Shown in pieces: positions 15,540-30,728 of a stretch of DNA of 64,000 bases. The notes under the pieces were generated by a model. It did not search any database, was not told where the DNA came from, and saw only the letters and a program-made list of their open reading frames with translations. Numbering within the stretch: position 1 is the stretch's first letter; every line of letters starts with the position of its first letter. The position numbers were made by a program, and so were the translations under genes. This DNA comes from Megachile rotundata (Eukaryota > Arthropoda > Insecta > Hymenoptera > Megachilidae), in contig NW_027473524.1 in assembly GCF_050947335.1 (NCBI RefSeq), positions 186,001 to 250,000 on the forward strand, written 5' to 3'.

Positions 15540-18500
15540 TCTATCGATCATATAAGCATAATATGGCTAATAATATGAGTTAGATTGATAATAATAAGAG
15601 TAATAAGTATAGTATTTGTCGTTCTCTCGATCATATAAGCATAATATGGCTAATAATACGAGTTAGAGTGATAGTACTAGGAGTAGTGAGTATAGTAATT
15701 CTCATTCCATCGATCATATAAGCATAATATGGCTAATAATATGAGTTAGATTGATAATAATAAGAGTAATGAGTAGAGTAATTGTAGTTCTATCGATCGT
15801 ATCTGCATAATATGGTTAATAATATGAGTTAGATTGATAATAATAAGAGTAGTAAGGATAGTATTTGTCGTTCTATCGATCATATAAGCATAATATGGCT
15901 AATAATATGAGTTAGATTGATAATAATAAGAGTAATAAGTATAGTAATTGTCGTTCTATCGATCATTTAAGCATAATATGGGTAATAATATGAGTCAGAT
16001 TGATAATAATAACAGTAATAAGTATAGTAATAGTCGTTCTATCGATAATATAAACATAATATGGCTAATAATATGAGTTAGATTGATAATCCTAAGAGTA
16101 GTGAGTATAGTAATTCTCGTTCTATCGATCATATAAGCATAATATGGCTAATAATATGAGTTAGATTGATAATAATAAGAGTAATGAGTATAGTAATTGT
16201 AGTTCTATCGATCATTTAAGCATAATATGGCTAATAATATGAGTTAGATTGATAATAGTAAGAGTAATAGCTACAGTAATTGTCGTTCTATCGATCATAT
16301 AAGCATAATAAGGCTAATAATATGAGTTAGAGTGATAATACTAAGAGTAGTGAGTATAGTAATTCTCATTCTATCGATCATATAAGCATAATATGGCTAA
16401 TAATATGAGTTAGATTGATAATAATAACAGTAATAAGTATAGTAATTGTCGTTCTATCGATAATATAAGCATAATATGGCTAATAATATGAGTTAGATTG
16501 ATAATACTAAGAGTAGTGAGTATAGTAATTGTCGTTCTATCGATCATATAAGCATAATATGGCTAATAATATGAGTTAGATTGATAATACTAAGAGTAGT
16601 GAGTATAGTAATTCTCGTTCTATCGATCATATAAGCATAATATGGCTAATAATATGAATTAGATTGATAATAATAAGAGTAATGAGTATAGTAATTGTAG
16701 TTCTATCGATCATTTAAGCATAATATGGCTAATAATATGAGTTAGATTGATAATATTAAGAGTAATAACTACAGTAATTGTCGTTCTATCGATCATATAA
16801 GCATAATAAGGCTAATAATATGAGTTAGAGTGATAATACTAAGAGTAGTGAGTATAGTAATTCTCATTCTATCGATCATATAAGTATAATATGGCTAATA
16901 ATATGAGTTAGATTGATAATAATAACAGTAATAAGTATAGTAATTGTCGTTCTATCGATAATATAAGCATAATATGGCTAATAATATGAGTTAGATTGAT
17001 AATAATAAGAGTAATAAGTATAGCATTTGTCGTTCTATCGATCATGTAAGCATGATATGGCTAATAATACGAGTTAGATTGATAATAATAAGAGTAATAA
17101 GTATAGTAATTGTCGTACTATCGATCATATAAGCATAATATGGCTAATAATATGAGTTAGATTGATAATACTAAGAGTAGTGAGTATAGTATTTGTCGTT
17201 CTATCGATCATGTAAGCATAATATGGCTAATAATACGAGTTAGATTGATAATAATAAGAGTAATGAGTATAGCAATTGTAGATCTATCGATCATTTAAGC
17301 ATAATGTGGCTAATAATATGAGTTAGATTGATAATAATGACAGTAATAAGTATAGTAATTGTCGTTCTATCGATAATATGATCATAATATGGCTAATAAT
17401 ATGAGTTAGATTGATAATACTAAGAGTAGTGAGTATAGTAATTCTCGTTCTATCGATCATATAAGCATAATATGGCTAATAATATGAGTTAGATTGATAA
17501 TAATAAGAGTAATAAGTATAGTATTTGTCGTTCTATCGATAATATAAGCATAATATGGCTAATAATATGAGTTAGATTGATAATAATAAGAGTAATGAGT
17601 AGAGTAATTGTAGTTCTATCGATCATATAAGCATAATATGGCTAATAATATGAGTTAGAGTGATAATAATAAGAGTAATAAGTATAGTATTTGTCGTTCT
17701 CTCGATCATATAAGCATAATATGGCTAATAATACGAGTTAGAGTGATAGTACTAAGAGTAGTGAGTATAGTAATTCTCATTCCATCGATCATATAAGCAT
17801 AATATGGCTAATAATATGAGTTAGATTGATAATAATAAGAGTAATGAGTAGAGTAATTGTAGTTCTATCGATCGTATCTGCATAATATGGTTAATAATAT
17901 GAGTTAGATTGATAATAATAAGAGTAGTAAGGATAGTATTTGTCGTTCTATCGATCATATAAGCATAATATGGCTAATAATATGAGTTAGATTGATAATA
18001 ATAAGAGTAATAAGTATAGTAATTGTCGTTCTATCGATCATTTAAGCATAATATGGGTAACAATATGAGTCAGATTGATAATAATAACAGTAATAAGTAT
18101 AGTAATTGTCGTTCTATCGATAATATAAACATAATATGGCTAATAATATGAGTTAGATTGATAATCCTAAGAGTAGTGAGTATAGTAATTCTCGTTCTAT
18201 CGATCATATAAGCATAATATGGCTAATAATATGAGTTAGATTGATAATAATAAGAGTAATGAGTATAGTAATTGTAGTTCTATCGATCATTTAAGCATAA
18301 TATGGCTAATAATATGAGTTAGATTGATAATAGTAAGAGTAATAGCTACAGTAATTGCCGTTCTATCGATCATATAAGCATAATAAGGCTAATAATATGA
18401 GTTAGAGTGATAATACTAAGAGTAGTGAGTATAGTAATTCTCATTCTATCGATCATATAAGCATAATATGGCTAATAATATGAGTTAGATTGATAATAAT

Positions 18501-18825
18501 AACAGTAATAAGTATAGTAATTGTCGTTCTATCGATAATATAAGCATAATATGGCTAATAATATGAGTTAGATTGATAATACTAAGAGTAGTGAGTATAG
18601 TAATTGTCGTTCTATCGATCATATAAGCATAATATGGCTAATAATATGAGTTAGATTGATAATACTAAGAGTAGTGAGTATAGTAATTCTCGTTCTATCG
18701 ATCATATAAGCATAATATGGCCAATAATATGAGTTAGATTGATAATAATAAGAGTAATGAGTATAGCAATTGTAGATCTATCGATCATTTAAGCATAATA
18801 TGGCTAATAATATGAGTTAGATTGA
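15540..18825 (+). repeat. 25-monomer-spaced duplication (2075-bp period)
   Basis: About 15540-16750 matches about 17615-18825 at an offset of 2075 bp (25 x 83). Aligned markers: cgtatctgc at 15798 and 17873, and the rare cctaagagtagtgag variant at 16091 and 18166. Private differences include gtaacaatatgagtc near 18060 in the second copy. The stretch between the two matched parts (about 16750-17615) is ordinary satellite of other variant types. The second copy appears again near 23.9-24.8 kb. Confidence 0.8.
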
Positions 18826-19599
18826 TAATAATGACAGTAATAAGTATAGTAATTGTCGTTCTATCGATAATATAAGCATAATATGGCTAATAATATGAGT
18901 TAGATTGATAATAATAAGAGTAATAAGTATAGTATTTGTCGTTCTATCGATCATGTAAGCATGATATGGCTAATAATACGAGTTAGATTGATAATAATAA
19001 GAGTAATAAGTATAGTAATTGTCGTACTATCGATCATATAAGCATAATATGGCTAATAATATGAGTTAGATTGATAATAATAAGAGTAATAAGTATAGTA
19101 TTTGTCGTTCTATCGATCATATAAGCATAATATGGCTAATAATATGAGTTAGATTGATAATAATAAGAGTAATAAGTATAGTAATTGTCGTTCTATCGAT
19201 CATTTAAGCATAATATGGGTAATAATATGAGTCAGATTGATAATAATAACAGTAATAAGTATAGTAATTTTCGTTCTATCGATAATATAAACATAATATG
19301 GCTAATAATATGAGTTAGATTGATAATCCTAAGAGTAGTGAGTATAGTAATTGTCGTTCTATCGATCATATAAGCATAATATGGCTAATAATATGAGTTA
19401 GATTGATAATAATAAGAGTAATAAGTATAGTATTTGTCGTTCTATCGATCATGTAAGCATAATATGGCTAATAATACGAGTTAGATTGATAATAATAAGA
19501 GTAATGAGTATAGCAATTGTAGATCTATCGATCATTTAAGCATAATATGGGTAATAATATGAGTCAGATTGATAATACTAAGAGTAGTGAGTATTGAAA

Positions 19600-21487
19600 T
19601 TCTCGTTCTATCGATCATATAAGCATAATATGGCTAATAATATGAGTTAGATTGATAATAATAAGAGTAATAACTACAGTAATTGTCGTTCTATCGATCA
19701 TATAAGCATAATAAGGCTAATAATATGAGTTAGAGTGATAATACTAAGAGTAGTGAGTATAGTAATTCTCATTCTATCGATCATATAAGTATAATATGGC
19801 TAATAATATGAGTTAGATTGATAATAATAACAGTAATAAGTATAGTAATTGTCGTTCTATCGATAATATAAGCATAATATGGCTAATAATATGAGTTAGA
19901 TTGATAATACTAAGAGTAGTGAGTATAGTAATTGTCGTTCTATCGATCATATAAGCATAATATGGCTAATAATATGAGTTAGATTGATAATAATAAGAGT
20001 AATAAGTATAGTATTTGTCGTTCTATCGATCATGTAAGCATGATATGGCTAATAATACGAGTTAGATTGATAATAATAAGAGTAATAAGTATAGTAATTG
20101 TCGTACTATCGATCATTTAAGCATAATATGGCTAATAATATGAGTTAGATTGATAATAATAACAGTAATAAGTATAGTAAGTGTCGTTCTATCGATAATA
20201 TAAGCATAATATGGCTAATAATATGAGTTAGATTGATAATACTAAGAGTAGTGAGTATAGTAATTCTCGTTCTATCGATCATATAAGCATAATATGGCTA
20301 ATAATATGAGTTAGATTGATAATAATAAGAGTAATGAGTATAGTAATTGTAGTTCTATCGATCATATCGGTATAATATGGTTAATAATATGAGTTAGATT
20401 CATAATAATAAGAGTAATAAGTATAGTAATTGTCGTTCTATCGATCATATAAGCATAATATGGCTAATAATATGAGTTAGATTGATAATATTAAGAGTAG
20501 TGAGTATAGTAATTCTCGTTCTATCGATCATATAAGCATAATATGGCTAATAATATGAGTTAGATTGATAATAATAAGAGTAATAACTACAGTAATTGTC
20601 GTTCTATCGATCATATAAGCATAATAAGGCTAATAATATGAGTTAGAGTGATAATACTAAGAGTAGTGAGTATAGTAATTCTCATTCTATCGATCATATA
20701 AGTATAATATGGCTAATAATATGAGTTAGATTGATAATAATAACAGTAATAAGTATAGTAATTGTCGTTCTATCGATAATATAAGCATAATATGGCTAAT
20801 AATATGAGTTAGATTGATAATACTAAGAGTAGTGAGTATAGTAATTGTCGTTCTATCGATCATATAAGCATAATATGGCTAATAATATGAGTTAGATTGA
20901 TAATAATAAGAGTAATAAGTATAGTATTTGTCGTTCTATCGATCATGTAAGCATGATATGGCTAATAATACGAGTTAGATTGATAATAATAAGAGTAATA
21001 AGTATAGTAATTGTCGTACTATCGATCATTTAAGCATAATATGGCTAATAATATGAGTTAGATTGATAATAATAACAGTAATAAGTATAGTAAGTGTCGT
21101 TCTATCGATAATATAAGCATAATATGGCTAATAATATGAGTTAGATTGATAATACTAAGAGTAGTGAGTATAGTAATTCTCGTTCTATCGATCATATAAG
21201 CATAATATGGCTAATAATATGAGTTAGATTGATAATAATAAGAGTAATGAGTATAGTAATTGTAGTTCTATCGATCATATCGGTATAATATGGTTAATAA
21301 TATGAGTTAGATTCATAATAATAAGAGTAATAAGTATAGTAATTGTCGTTCTATCGATCATATAAGCATAATATGGCTAATAATATGAGTTAGATTGATA
21401 ATATTAAGAGTAGTGAGTATAGTAATTCTCGTTCTATCGATCATATAAGCATAATATGGCTAATAATATGAGTTAGATTGATAATAA
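19600..21487 (+). repeat. 11-monomer tandem duplication (913-bp period)
   Basis: Two adjacent copies of an 11-monomer block. The distinctive atcatatcggtataat monomer starts at 20361 and 21274, 913 bp apart (11 x 83). Each copy has the same succession: catgtaagcatgatatgg, gtcgtactatcgatcattt, gtaagtgtcgttc, catatcggtataat, ttcataataataag, taatattaagag. The match fades near 21487, where aataacag replaces the aataagag found in the first copy. Confidence 0.85.
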
Positions 21488-22129
21488 TAACAGTAATAAG
21501 TATAGTAATTGTCGTTCTATCGATAATATAAGCATAATATGGCTAATAATATGAGTTAGATTGATAATACTAAGAGTAGTGAGTATAGTAATTCTCGTTC
21601 TATCGATCATATAAGCATAATATGGCTAATAATATGAGTTAGATTGATAATAATAAGAGTAATAACTACAGTAATTGTCGTTCTATCGATCATATAAGCA
21701 TAATAAGGCTAATAATATGAGTTAGAGTGATAATACTAAGAGTAGCGAGTATAGTAATTCTCATTCTATCGATCATATAAGCATAATATGGCTAATAATA
21801 TGAGTTAGATTGATAATAATAACAGTAATAAGTATAGTAATTGTCGTTCTATCGATAATATAAGCATAATATGGCTAATAATATGAGTTAGATTGATAAT
21901 ACTAAGAGTAGTGAGTATAGTATTTGTCGTTCTATCGATCATTTAAGCATAATATGGGTAATAATATGAGTCAGATTGATAATAATAACAGTAATAAGTA
22001 TAGTAATTGTCGTTCTATCGATAATATAAACATAATATGGCTAATAATATGAGTTAGATTGATAATCCTAAGAGTAGTGAGTATAGTTATTCTCGTTCTA
22101 TCGATCATATAAGCATAATATGGCTAATA

Positions 22130-23889
22130 ATATGAGGTAGATTGATAATAATAACAGTAATAAGTATAGTAATTGTCGTTCTGTCGATAATATAAGCATA
22201 ATATGGCTAATAATATGAGTTAGATTGATAATACTAAGAGTAGTGAGTATAGTAATTGTCGTTCTATCGATCATATAAGCATAATATGGCTAATAATATG
22301 AGTTAGATTGATAATAATAAGAGTAATAAGTATAGTATTTGTCGTTCTATCGATCATGTAAGCATAATATGGCTAATAATACGAGTTAGATTGATAATAA
22401 TAAGAGTAGTGAGTATAGCAATTGTAGATCTATCGATCATTTAAGCATAATATGGCTAATAATATGAGTTAGATTGATAATAATGACAGTAATAAGTATA
22501 GTAATTGTCGTTCTATCGATAATATAAGCATAATATGGCTAATAATATGAGTTAGATTGATAATAATAAGAGTAATAAGTATAGTATTTGTCGTTCTATC
22601 GATCATGTAAGCATGATATGGCTAATAATACGAGTTAGATTGATAATAATAAGAGTAATAAGTATAGTAATTGTCGTACTATCGATCATATAAGCATAAT
22701 ATGGCTAATAATATGAGTTCGATTGATAATAATAAGAGTAATAAGTATAGTATTTGTCGTTCTATCGATCATATAAGCATAATATGGCTAATAATATGAG
22801 TTAGATTGATAATAATAAGAGTAATAAGTATAGTAATTGTCGTTCTATCGATCATTTAAGCATAATATGGGTAATAATATGAGTCAGATTGATAATAATA
22901 ACAGTAATAAGTATAGCAATTTTCGTTCTATCGATAATATAAACATAATATGGCTAATAATATGAGTTAGATTGATAATCCTAAGAGTAGTGAGTATAGT
23001 AATTGTCGTTCTATCGATCATATAAGCATAATATGGCTAATAATATGAGTTAGATTGATAATAATAAGAGTAATAAGTATAGTATTTGTCGTTCTATCGA
23101 TCATGTAAGCATAATATGGCTAATAATACGAGTTAGATTGATAATAATAAGAGTAATGAGTATAGCAATTGTAGATCTATCGATCATTTAAGCATAATAT
23201 GGGTAATAATATGAGTCAGATTGATAATACTAAGAGTAGTGAGTATTGAAATTCTCGTTCTATCGATCATATAAGCATAATATGGCTAATAATATGAGTT
23301 AGATTGATAATAATAAGAGTAATAACTACAGTAATTGTCGTTCTATCGATCATATAAGCATAATAAGGCTAATAATATGAGTTAGAGTGATAATACTAAG
23401 AGTAGTGAGTATAGTAATTCTCATTCTATCGATCATATAAGTATAATATGGCTAATAATATGAGCTAGATTGATAATAATAACAGTAATAAGTATAGTAA
23501 TTGTCGTTCTATCGATAATATAAGCATAATATGGCTAATAATATGAGTTAGATTGATAATACTAAGAGTAGTGAGTATAGTAATTGTCGTTCTATCGATC
23601 ATATAAGCATAATATGGCTAATAATATGAGTTAGATTGATAATAATAAGAGTAATAAGTATAGTATTTGTCGTTCTATCGATCATGTAAGCATGATATGG
23701 CTAATAATACGAGTTAGATTGATAATAATAAGAGTAATAAGTATAGTAATTGTCGTACTATCGATCATTTAAGCATAATATGGCTAATAATATGAGTTAG
23801 ATTGATAATAATAACAGTAATAAGTATAGTAAGTGTCGTTCTATCGATAATATAAGCATAATATGGCTAATAATATGAGTTAGATTGAT
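22130..23889 (+). repeat. 1.76-kb segment copied again at 28.0-29.8 kb
   Basis: This segment recurs at an offset of 5892 bp (71 x 83 minus 1). Marker pairs: ctgtcgataat at 22181 and 28073, and gtatagcaattttcg at 22911 and 28803. The missing base is explained by the one-base deletion near 27264. The two copies differ by points such as gagttcgattg near 22717. The end at about 23889 is where this copy switches to a cgtatctgc-containing block while the other continues with taatactaag. Confidence 0.8.
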
Positions 23890-24826
23890 AATAATAAGAG
23901 TAATGAGTAGAGTAATTGTAGTTCTATCGATCGTATCTGCATAATATGGTTAATAATATGAGTTAGATTGATAATAATAAGAGTAGTAAGGATAGTATTT
24001 GTCGTTCTATCGATCATATAAGCATAATATGGCTAATAATATGAGTTAGATTGATAATAATAAGAGTAATAAGTATAGTAATTGTCGTTCTATCGATCAT
24101 TTAAGCATAATATGGGTAACAATATGAGTCAGATTGATAATAATAACAGTAATAAGTATAGTAATTGTCGTTCTATCGATAATATAAACATAATATGGCT
24201 AATAATATGAGTTAGATTGATAATCCTAAGAGTAGTGAGTATAGTAATTCTCGTTCTATCGATCATATAAGCATAATATGGCTAATAATATGAGTTAGAT
24301 TGATAATAATAAGAGTAATGAGTATAGTAATTGTAGTTCTATCGATCATTTAAGCATAATATGGCTAATAATATGAGTTAGATTGATAATAGTAAGAGTA
24401 ATAGCTACAGTAATTGTCGTTCTATCGATCATATAAGCATAATAAGGCTAATAATATGAGTTAGAGTGATAATACTAAGAGTAGTGAGTATAGTAATTCT
24501 CATTCTATCGATCATATAAGCATAATATGGCTAATAATATGAGTTAGATTGATAATAATAACAGTAATAAGTATAGTAATTGTCGTTCTATCGATAATAT
24601 AAGCATAATATGGCTAATAATATGAGTTAGATTGATAATACTAAGAGTAGTGAGTATAGTAATTGTCGTTCTATCGATCATATAAGCATAATATGGCTAA
24701 TAATATGAGTTAGATTGATAATACTAAGAGTAGTGAGTATAGTAATTCTCGTTCTATCGATCATATAAGCATAATATGGCCAATAATATGAGTTAGATTG
24801 ATAATAATAAGAGTAATGAGTATAGT
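23890..24826 (+). repeat. Copy of the 17.8-18.8 kb block (6059-bp offset)
   Basis: The cgtatctgc monomer at 23932 and the cctaagagtagtgag monomer at 24225 lie 6059 bp (73 x 83) after their counterparts at 17873 and 18166. Both copies also share the private gtaacaatatgagtc change, so this is a copy of that block rather than independent drift. Its junction with the previous block near 23889 is a candidate exchange point. Confidence 0.8.
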
Positions 24827-25549
24827 AATTGTAGTTCTATCGATCATTTAAGCATAATATGGCTAATAATATGAGTTAGATTGATAATATTAAGAGTAGT
24901 GAGTATAGAAATTCCCGTTCTATCGATCATATAAGCATAATATGGCTAATAATATGAGTTAGATTGATAATAATAAGAGTAATAACTACAGTAATTGTCG
25001 TTCTATCGATCATATAAGCATAATAAGGCTAATAATATGAGTTATAGTGATAATACTAAGAGTAGTGAGTATAGTAATTCTCATTCTATCGATCATATAA
25101 GTATAATATGGCTAATAATATGAGTTAGATTGATAATAATAACAGTAATAAGTATAGTAATTGTCGTTCTATCGATAATATAAGCATAATATGGCTAATA
25201 ATATGAGTTAGATTGATAATAATAAGAGTAATAAGTATAGTATTTGTCGTTCTATCGATCATGTAAGCATGATATGGCTAATAATACGAGTTAGATTGAT
25301 AATAATAAGAGTAATAAGTATAGTAATTGTCGTACTATCGATCATATAAGCATAATATGGCTAATAATATGAGTTAGATTGATAATAATAAGAGTAATAA
25401 GTATAGTATTTGTCGTTCTATCGATCATATAAGCATAATATGGCTAATAATATGAGTTAGATTGATAATAATAAGAGTAATAAGTATAGTAATTGTCGTT
25501 CTATCGATTATTTAAGCATAATATGGGTAATAATATGAGTCAGATTGAT

Positions 25550-26330
25550 AATAATAACAGTAATAAGTATAGTAATTGTCGTTCTATCGATAATATAACC
25601 ATAATATGGCTAGTAATATGAGTTAGATTGATGATACTAAGAGTAGTGAGTATAGTAATTCTCGTTCTATCGATCATATAAGCATAATATGGCTAATAAT
25701 ATGAGTTAGATTGATAATAATAAGAGTAATAACTACAGTAATTCTCGTTCTATCGATCATATAAGCATAATAAGGCTAATAATATGAGTTAGATTGATAA
25801 CAATAAGAGTAATAAGTATAGTAAATGTCGTTCTCTCGATCATATAAGCATAATATGGCTAATAATATGAGTTAGAGTGATAATACTAAGAGTAGTGAGT
25901 ATAGTAATTCTCATTCTATCGATCATTTAAGCATAATATGGCTAATAATATGAGTTAGATTGATAATAATAACAGTAATAAGTATAGTAATTGTCGTTCT
26001 ATCGATAATATAACCATAATATGGCTAATAATATGAGTTAGATTGATAATACTAAGAGTAGTGAGTATAGTAATTCTCGTTCTATCGATCATATAAGCAT
26101 AATATGGCTAATAATATGAGTTAGATTGATAATAATAAGAGTAATAAGTATAGTAATTGTCGTTCTCTCGATCATATAAGCATAATATGGCTAATAATAT
26201 GAGTTAGAGTGATAGTACTAAGAGTAGTGAGTATAGTAATTCTCATTCCATCGATCATATAAGCATAATATGGCTAATAATATGAGTTAGATTGATAATA
26301 ATAACAGTAATAAGTATAGTAATTGTCGTT
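25550..26330 (+). repeat. Fragment of the 43-mer HOR embedded in the mosaic
   Basis: Contains the HOR marker ctagtaatatg (25610), then toward its right end follows the order of the end of the 43-mer: taacaataagag, ctctcgatc, gtgatagtactaag, and ctcattccatcgatc at 26241. The last marker lies 13031 bp (157 x 83) after its counterpart at 13210. It shows that monomers of the 43-mer and of the later mosaic come from one pool. Point changes (gtaaatgtcg near 25821) indicate independent drift. Confidence 0.7.
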
Positions 26331-27260
26331 CTGTCGATAATATAAGCATAATATGGCTAATAATATGAGTTAGATTGATAATACTAAGAGTAGCGAGTAT
26401 AGTAATTGTCGTTCTATCGATCATATAAGCATAATATGGCTAATAATATGAGTTAGAGTGATAATAATAAGAGTAATAAGTATAGTATTTGTCGTTCTAT
26501 CGATCATGTAAGCATAATATGGCTAATAATACGAGTTAGATTGATAATAATAAGAGTAATGAGTATAGCAATTGTAGATCTATCGATCATTTAAGCATAA
26601 TATGGCTAATAATATGAGTTAGATTGATAATAATGACAGTAATAAGTATAGTAATTGTCGTTCTATCGATAATATAAGCATAATATGGCTAATAATATGA
26701 GTTAGATTGATAATACTAAGAGTAGTGAGTATAGTAATTGTCGTTCTATCGATCATATAAGCATAATATGGCTAATAATATGAGTTAGATTGATAATAAT
26801 AAGAGTAATAAGTATAGTATTTGTCGTTCTATCGATCATGTAAGCATAATATGGCTAATAATACGAGTTAGATTGATAATAATAAGAGTAATGAGTATAG
26901 CAATTGTAGATCTATCGATCATTGAAGCATAATATGGCTAATAATATGAGTTAGATTGATAATAATGACAGTAATAAGTATTGTAATTGTCGTTCTATCG
27001 ATAATATGATCATAATATGGCTAATAATATGAGTTAGATTGATAATACTAAGAGTAGTGAGTATAGTAATTCTCGTTCTATCGATCATATAAGCATAATA
27101 TGGCTAATAATATGAGTTAGATTGATAATAATAAGAGTAATAAGTATAGTATTTGTCGTTCTATCGATCATATAAGCATAATATGGCTAATAATATGAGT
27201 TAGATTGATAATAATAAGAGTAATGAGTAGAGTAATTGTAGTTCTATCGATCATATAAGC

Positions 27261-27270
27261 ATAAGAGGCT
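27261..27270 (+). other. One-base deletion in the satellite register
   Basis: Reads ataagaggct where sister monomers read ataataaggct. It shifts the register by one base and accounts for the 5892-bp (71 x 83 - 1) offset between the 22-kb and 28-kb copies. Confidence 0.85.
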
Positions 27271-28021
27271 AATAATATGAGTTAGAGTGATAATACTAAG
27301 AGTAGTGAGTATAGTAATTGTCGTTCTATCGATCATATAAGCATAATATGGCTAATAATATGAGTTAGATTGATAATAATAAGAGTAATAAGTATAGTAT
27401 TTGTCGTTCTATCGATCATGTAAGCATAATATGGCTAATAATACGAGTTAGATTGATAATAATAAGAGTAGTGAGTATAGCAATTGTAGATCTATCGATC
27501 ATTTAAGCATAATATGGCAAATAATATGAGTTAGATTGATAATAATGACAGTAATAAGTATAGTAATTGTCGTTCTATCGATAATATAAGCATAATATGG
27601 CTAATAATATGAGTTAGATTGATAATAATAAGAGTAATAAGTATAGTATTTGTCGTTCTATCGATCATGTAAGCATGATATGGCTAATAATACGAGTTAG
27701 ATTGATAATAATAAGAGTAATAAGTATAGTAATTGTCGTACTATCGATCATATAAGCATAATATGGCTAATAATATGAGTTAGATTGATAATAATAAGAG
27801 TAGTGAGTATAGTTATTCTCGTTCTATCGATCATATAAGCATAATATGGCTAATAATATGAGGTAGATTGATAATAATAACAGTAATAGGTATAGTAATT
27901 GTCGTTCTATCGATAATATAAGCATAATATGGCTAATAATATGAGTTAGAGTGATAGTGCTAAGAGTAGTGAGTATAGTAATTCTCATTCCATCGATCAT
28001 ATAAGCATAATATGGCTAATA

Positions 28022-29781
28022 ATATGAGTTAGATTGATAATAATAACAGTAATAAGTATAGTAATTGTCGTTCTGTCGATAATATAAGCATAATATGGCT
28101 AATAATATGAGTTAGATTGATAATACTAAGAGTAGTGAGTATAGTAATTGTCGTTCTATCGATCATATAAGCATAATATGGCTAGTAATATGAGTTAGAT
28201 TGATAATAATAAGAGTAATAAGTATAGTATTTGTCGTTCTATCGATCATGTAAGCATAATATGGCTAATAATACGAGTTAGATTGATAATAATAAGAGTA
28301 GTGAGTATAGCAATTGTAGATCTATCGATCATTTAAGCATAATATGGCTAATAATATGAGTTAGATTGATAATAATGACAGTAATAAGTATAGTAATTGT
28401 CGTTCTATCGATAATATAAGCATAATATGGCTAATAATATGAGTTAGATTGATAATAATAAGAGTAATAAGTATAGTATTTGTCGTTCTATCGATCATGT
28501 AAGCATGATATGGCTAATAATACGAGTTAGATTGATAATAATAAGAGTAATAAGTATAGTAATTGTCGTACTATCGATCATATAAGCATAATATGGCTAA
28601 TAATATGAGTTAGATTGATAATAATAAGAGTAATAAGTATAGTATTTGTCGTTCTATCGATCATATAAGCATAATATGGCTAATAATATGAGTTAGATTG
28701 ATAATAATAAGAGTAATAAGTATAGTAATTGTCGTTCTATCGATCATTTAAGCATAATATGGGTAATAATATGAGTCAGATTGATAATAATAACAGTAAT
28801 AAGTATAGCAATTTTCGTTCTATCGATAATATAAACATAATATGGCTAATAATATGAGTTAGATTGATAATCCTAAGAGTAGTGAGTATAGTAATTGTCG
28901 TTCTATCGATCATATAAGCATAATATGGCTAATAATATGAGTTAGATTGATAATAATAAGAGTAATAAGTATAGTATTTGTCGTTCTATCGATCATGTAA
29001 GCATAATATGGCTAATAATACGAGTTAGATTGATAATAATAAGAGTAATGAGTATAGCAATTGTAGATCTATCGATCATTTAAGCATAATATGGGTAATA
29101 ATATGAGTCAGATTGATAATACTAAGAGTAGTGAGTATTGAAATTCTCGTTCTATCGATCATATAAGCATAATATGGCTAATAATATGAGTTAGATTGAT
29201 AATAATAAGAGTAATAACTACAGTAATTGTCGTTCTATCGATCATATAAGCATAATAAGGCTAATAATATGAGTTAGAGTGATAATACTAAGAGTAGTGA
29301 GTATAGTAATTCTCATTCTATCGATCATATAAGTATAATATGGCTAATAATATGAGTTAGATTGATAATAATAACAGTAATAAGTATAGTAATTGTCGTT
29401 CTATCGATAATATAAGCATAATATGGCTAATAATATGAGTTAGATTGATAATACTAAGAGTAGTGAGTATAGTAATTGTCGTTCTATCGATCATATAAGC
29501 ATAATATGGCTAATAATATGAGTTAGATTGATAATAATAAGAGTAATAAGTATAGTATTTGTCGTTCTATCGATCATGTAAGCATGATATGGCTAATAAT
29601 ACGAGTTAGATTGATAATAATAAGAGTAATAAGTATAGTAATTGTCGTACTATCGATCATTTAAGCATAATATGGCTAATAATATGAGTTAGATTGATAA
29701 TAATAACAGTAATAAGTATAGTAAGTGTCGTTCTATCGATAATATAAGCATAATATGGCTAATAATATGAGTTAGATTGAT
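28022..29781 (+). repeat. Second copy of the 1.76-kb segment (see 22130)
   Basis: Matches 22130-23889 at an offset of 5892 bp, including the succession ctgtcgataat, gtagatctatcg, gtatagcaattttcg (28803), taatcctaag, gtattgaaattctcg. It is also the left part of a further duplication: about 28571-30281 matches about 30729-32439 at 2158 bp (26 x 83), shown by gtatagcaattttcg at 28803 and 30961 and atcatatcggtataat at 29905 and 32063. Confidence 0.8.
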
Positions 29782-30728
29782 AATACTAAGAGTAGTGAGT
29801 ATAGTAATTCTCGTTCTATCGATCATATAAGCATAATATGGCTAATAATATGAGTTAGATTGATAATAATAAGAGTAATGAGTATAGTAATTGTAGTTCT
29901 ATCGATCATATCGGTATAATATGGTTAATAATATGAGTTAGATTCATAATAATAAGAGTAATAAGTATAGTAATTGTCGTTCTATCGATCATATAAGCAT
30001 AATATGGCTAATAATATGAGTTAGATTGATAATATTAAGAGTAGTGAGTATAGTAATTCTCGTTCTATCGATCATATAAGCATAATATGGCTAATAATAT
30101 GAGTTAGATTGATAATAATAACAGTAATAAGTATAGTAATTGTCGTTCTATCGATAATATAAGCATAATATGGCTAATAATATGAGTTAGATTGATAATA
30201 CTAAGAGTAGTGAGTATAGTAATTCTCGTTCTATCGATCATATAAGCATAATATGGCTAATAATATGAGTTAGATTGATAATAATAAGAGTAATAACTAC
30301 AGTAATTGTCGTTCTATCGATCATATAAGCATAATAAGGCTAATAATATGAGTTAGAGTGATAATACTAAGAGTAGCGAGTATAGTAATTCTCATTCTAT
30401 CCATCATATAAGCATAATATGGCTAATAATATGAGTTAGATTGATAATAATAACAGTAATAAGTATAGTAATTGTCGTTCTATCGATAATATAAGCATAA
30501 TATGGCTAATAATATGAGTTAGATTGATAATACTAAGAGTAGTGAGTATAGTATTTGTCGTTCTATCAATCATTTAAGCATAATATGGGTAATAATATGA
30601 GTCAGATTGATAATAATAACAGTAATAAGTATAGTAATTGTCGTTCTATCGATAATATAAACATAATATGGCTAATAATATGAGTTAGATTGATAATCCT
30701 AAGAGTAGTGAGTATAGTTATTCTCGTT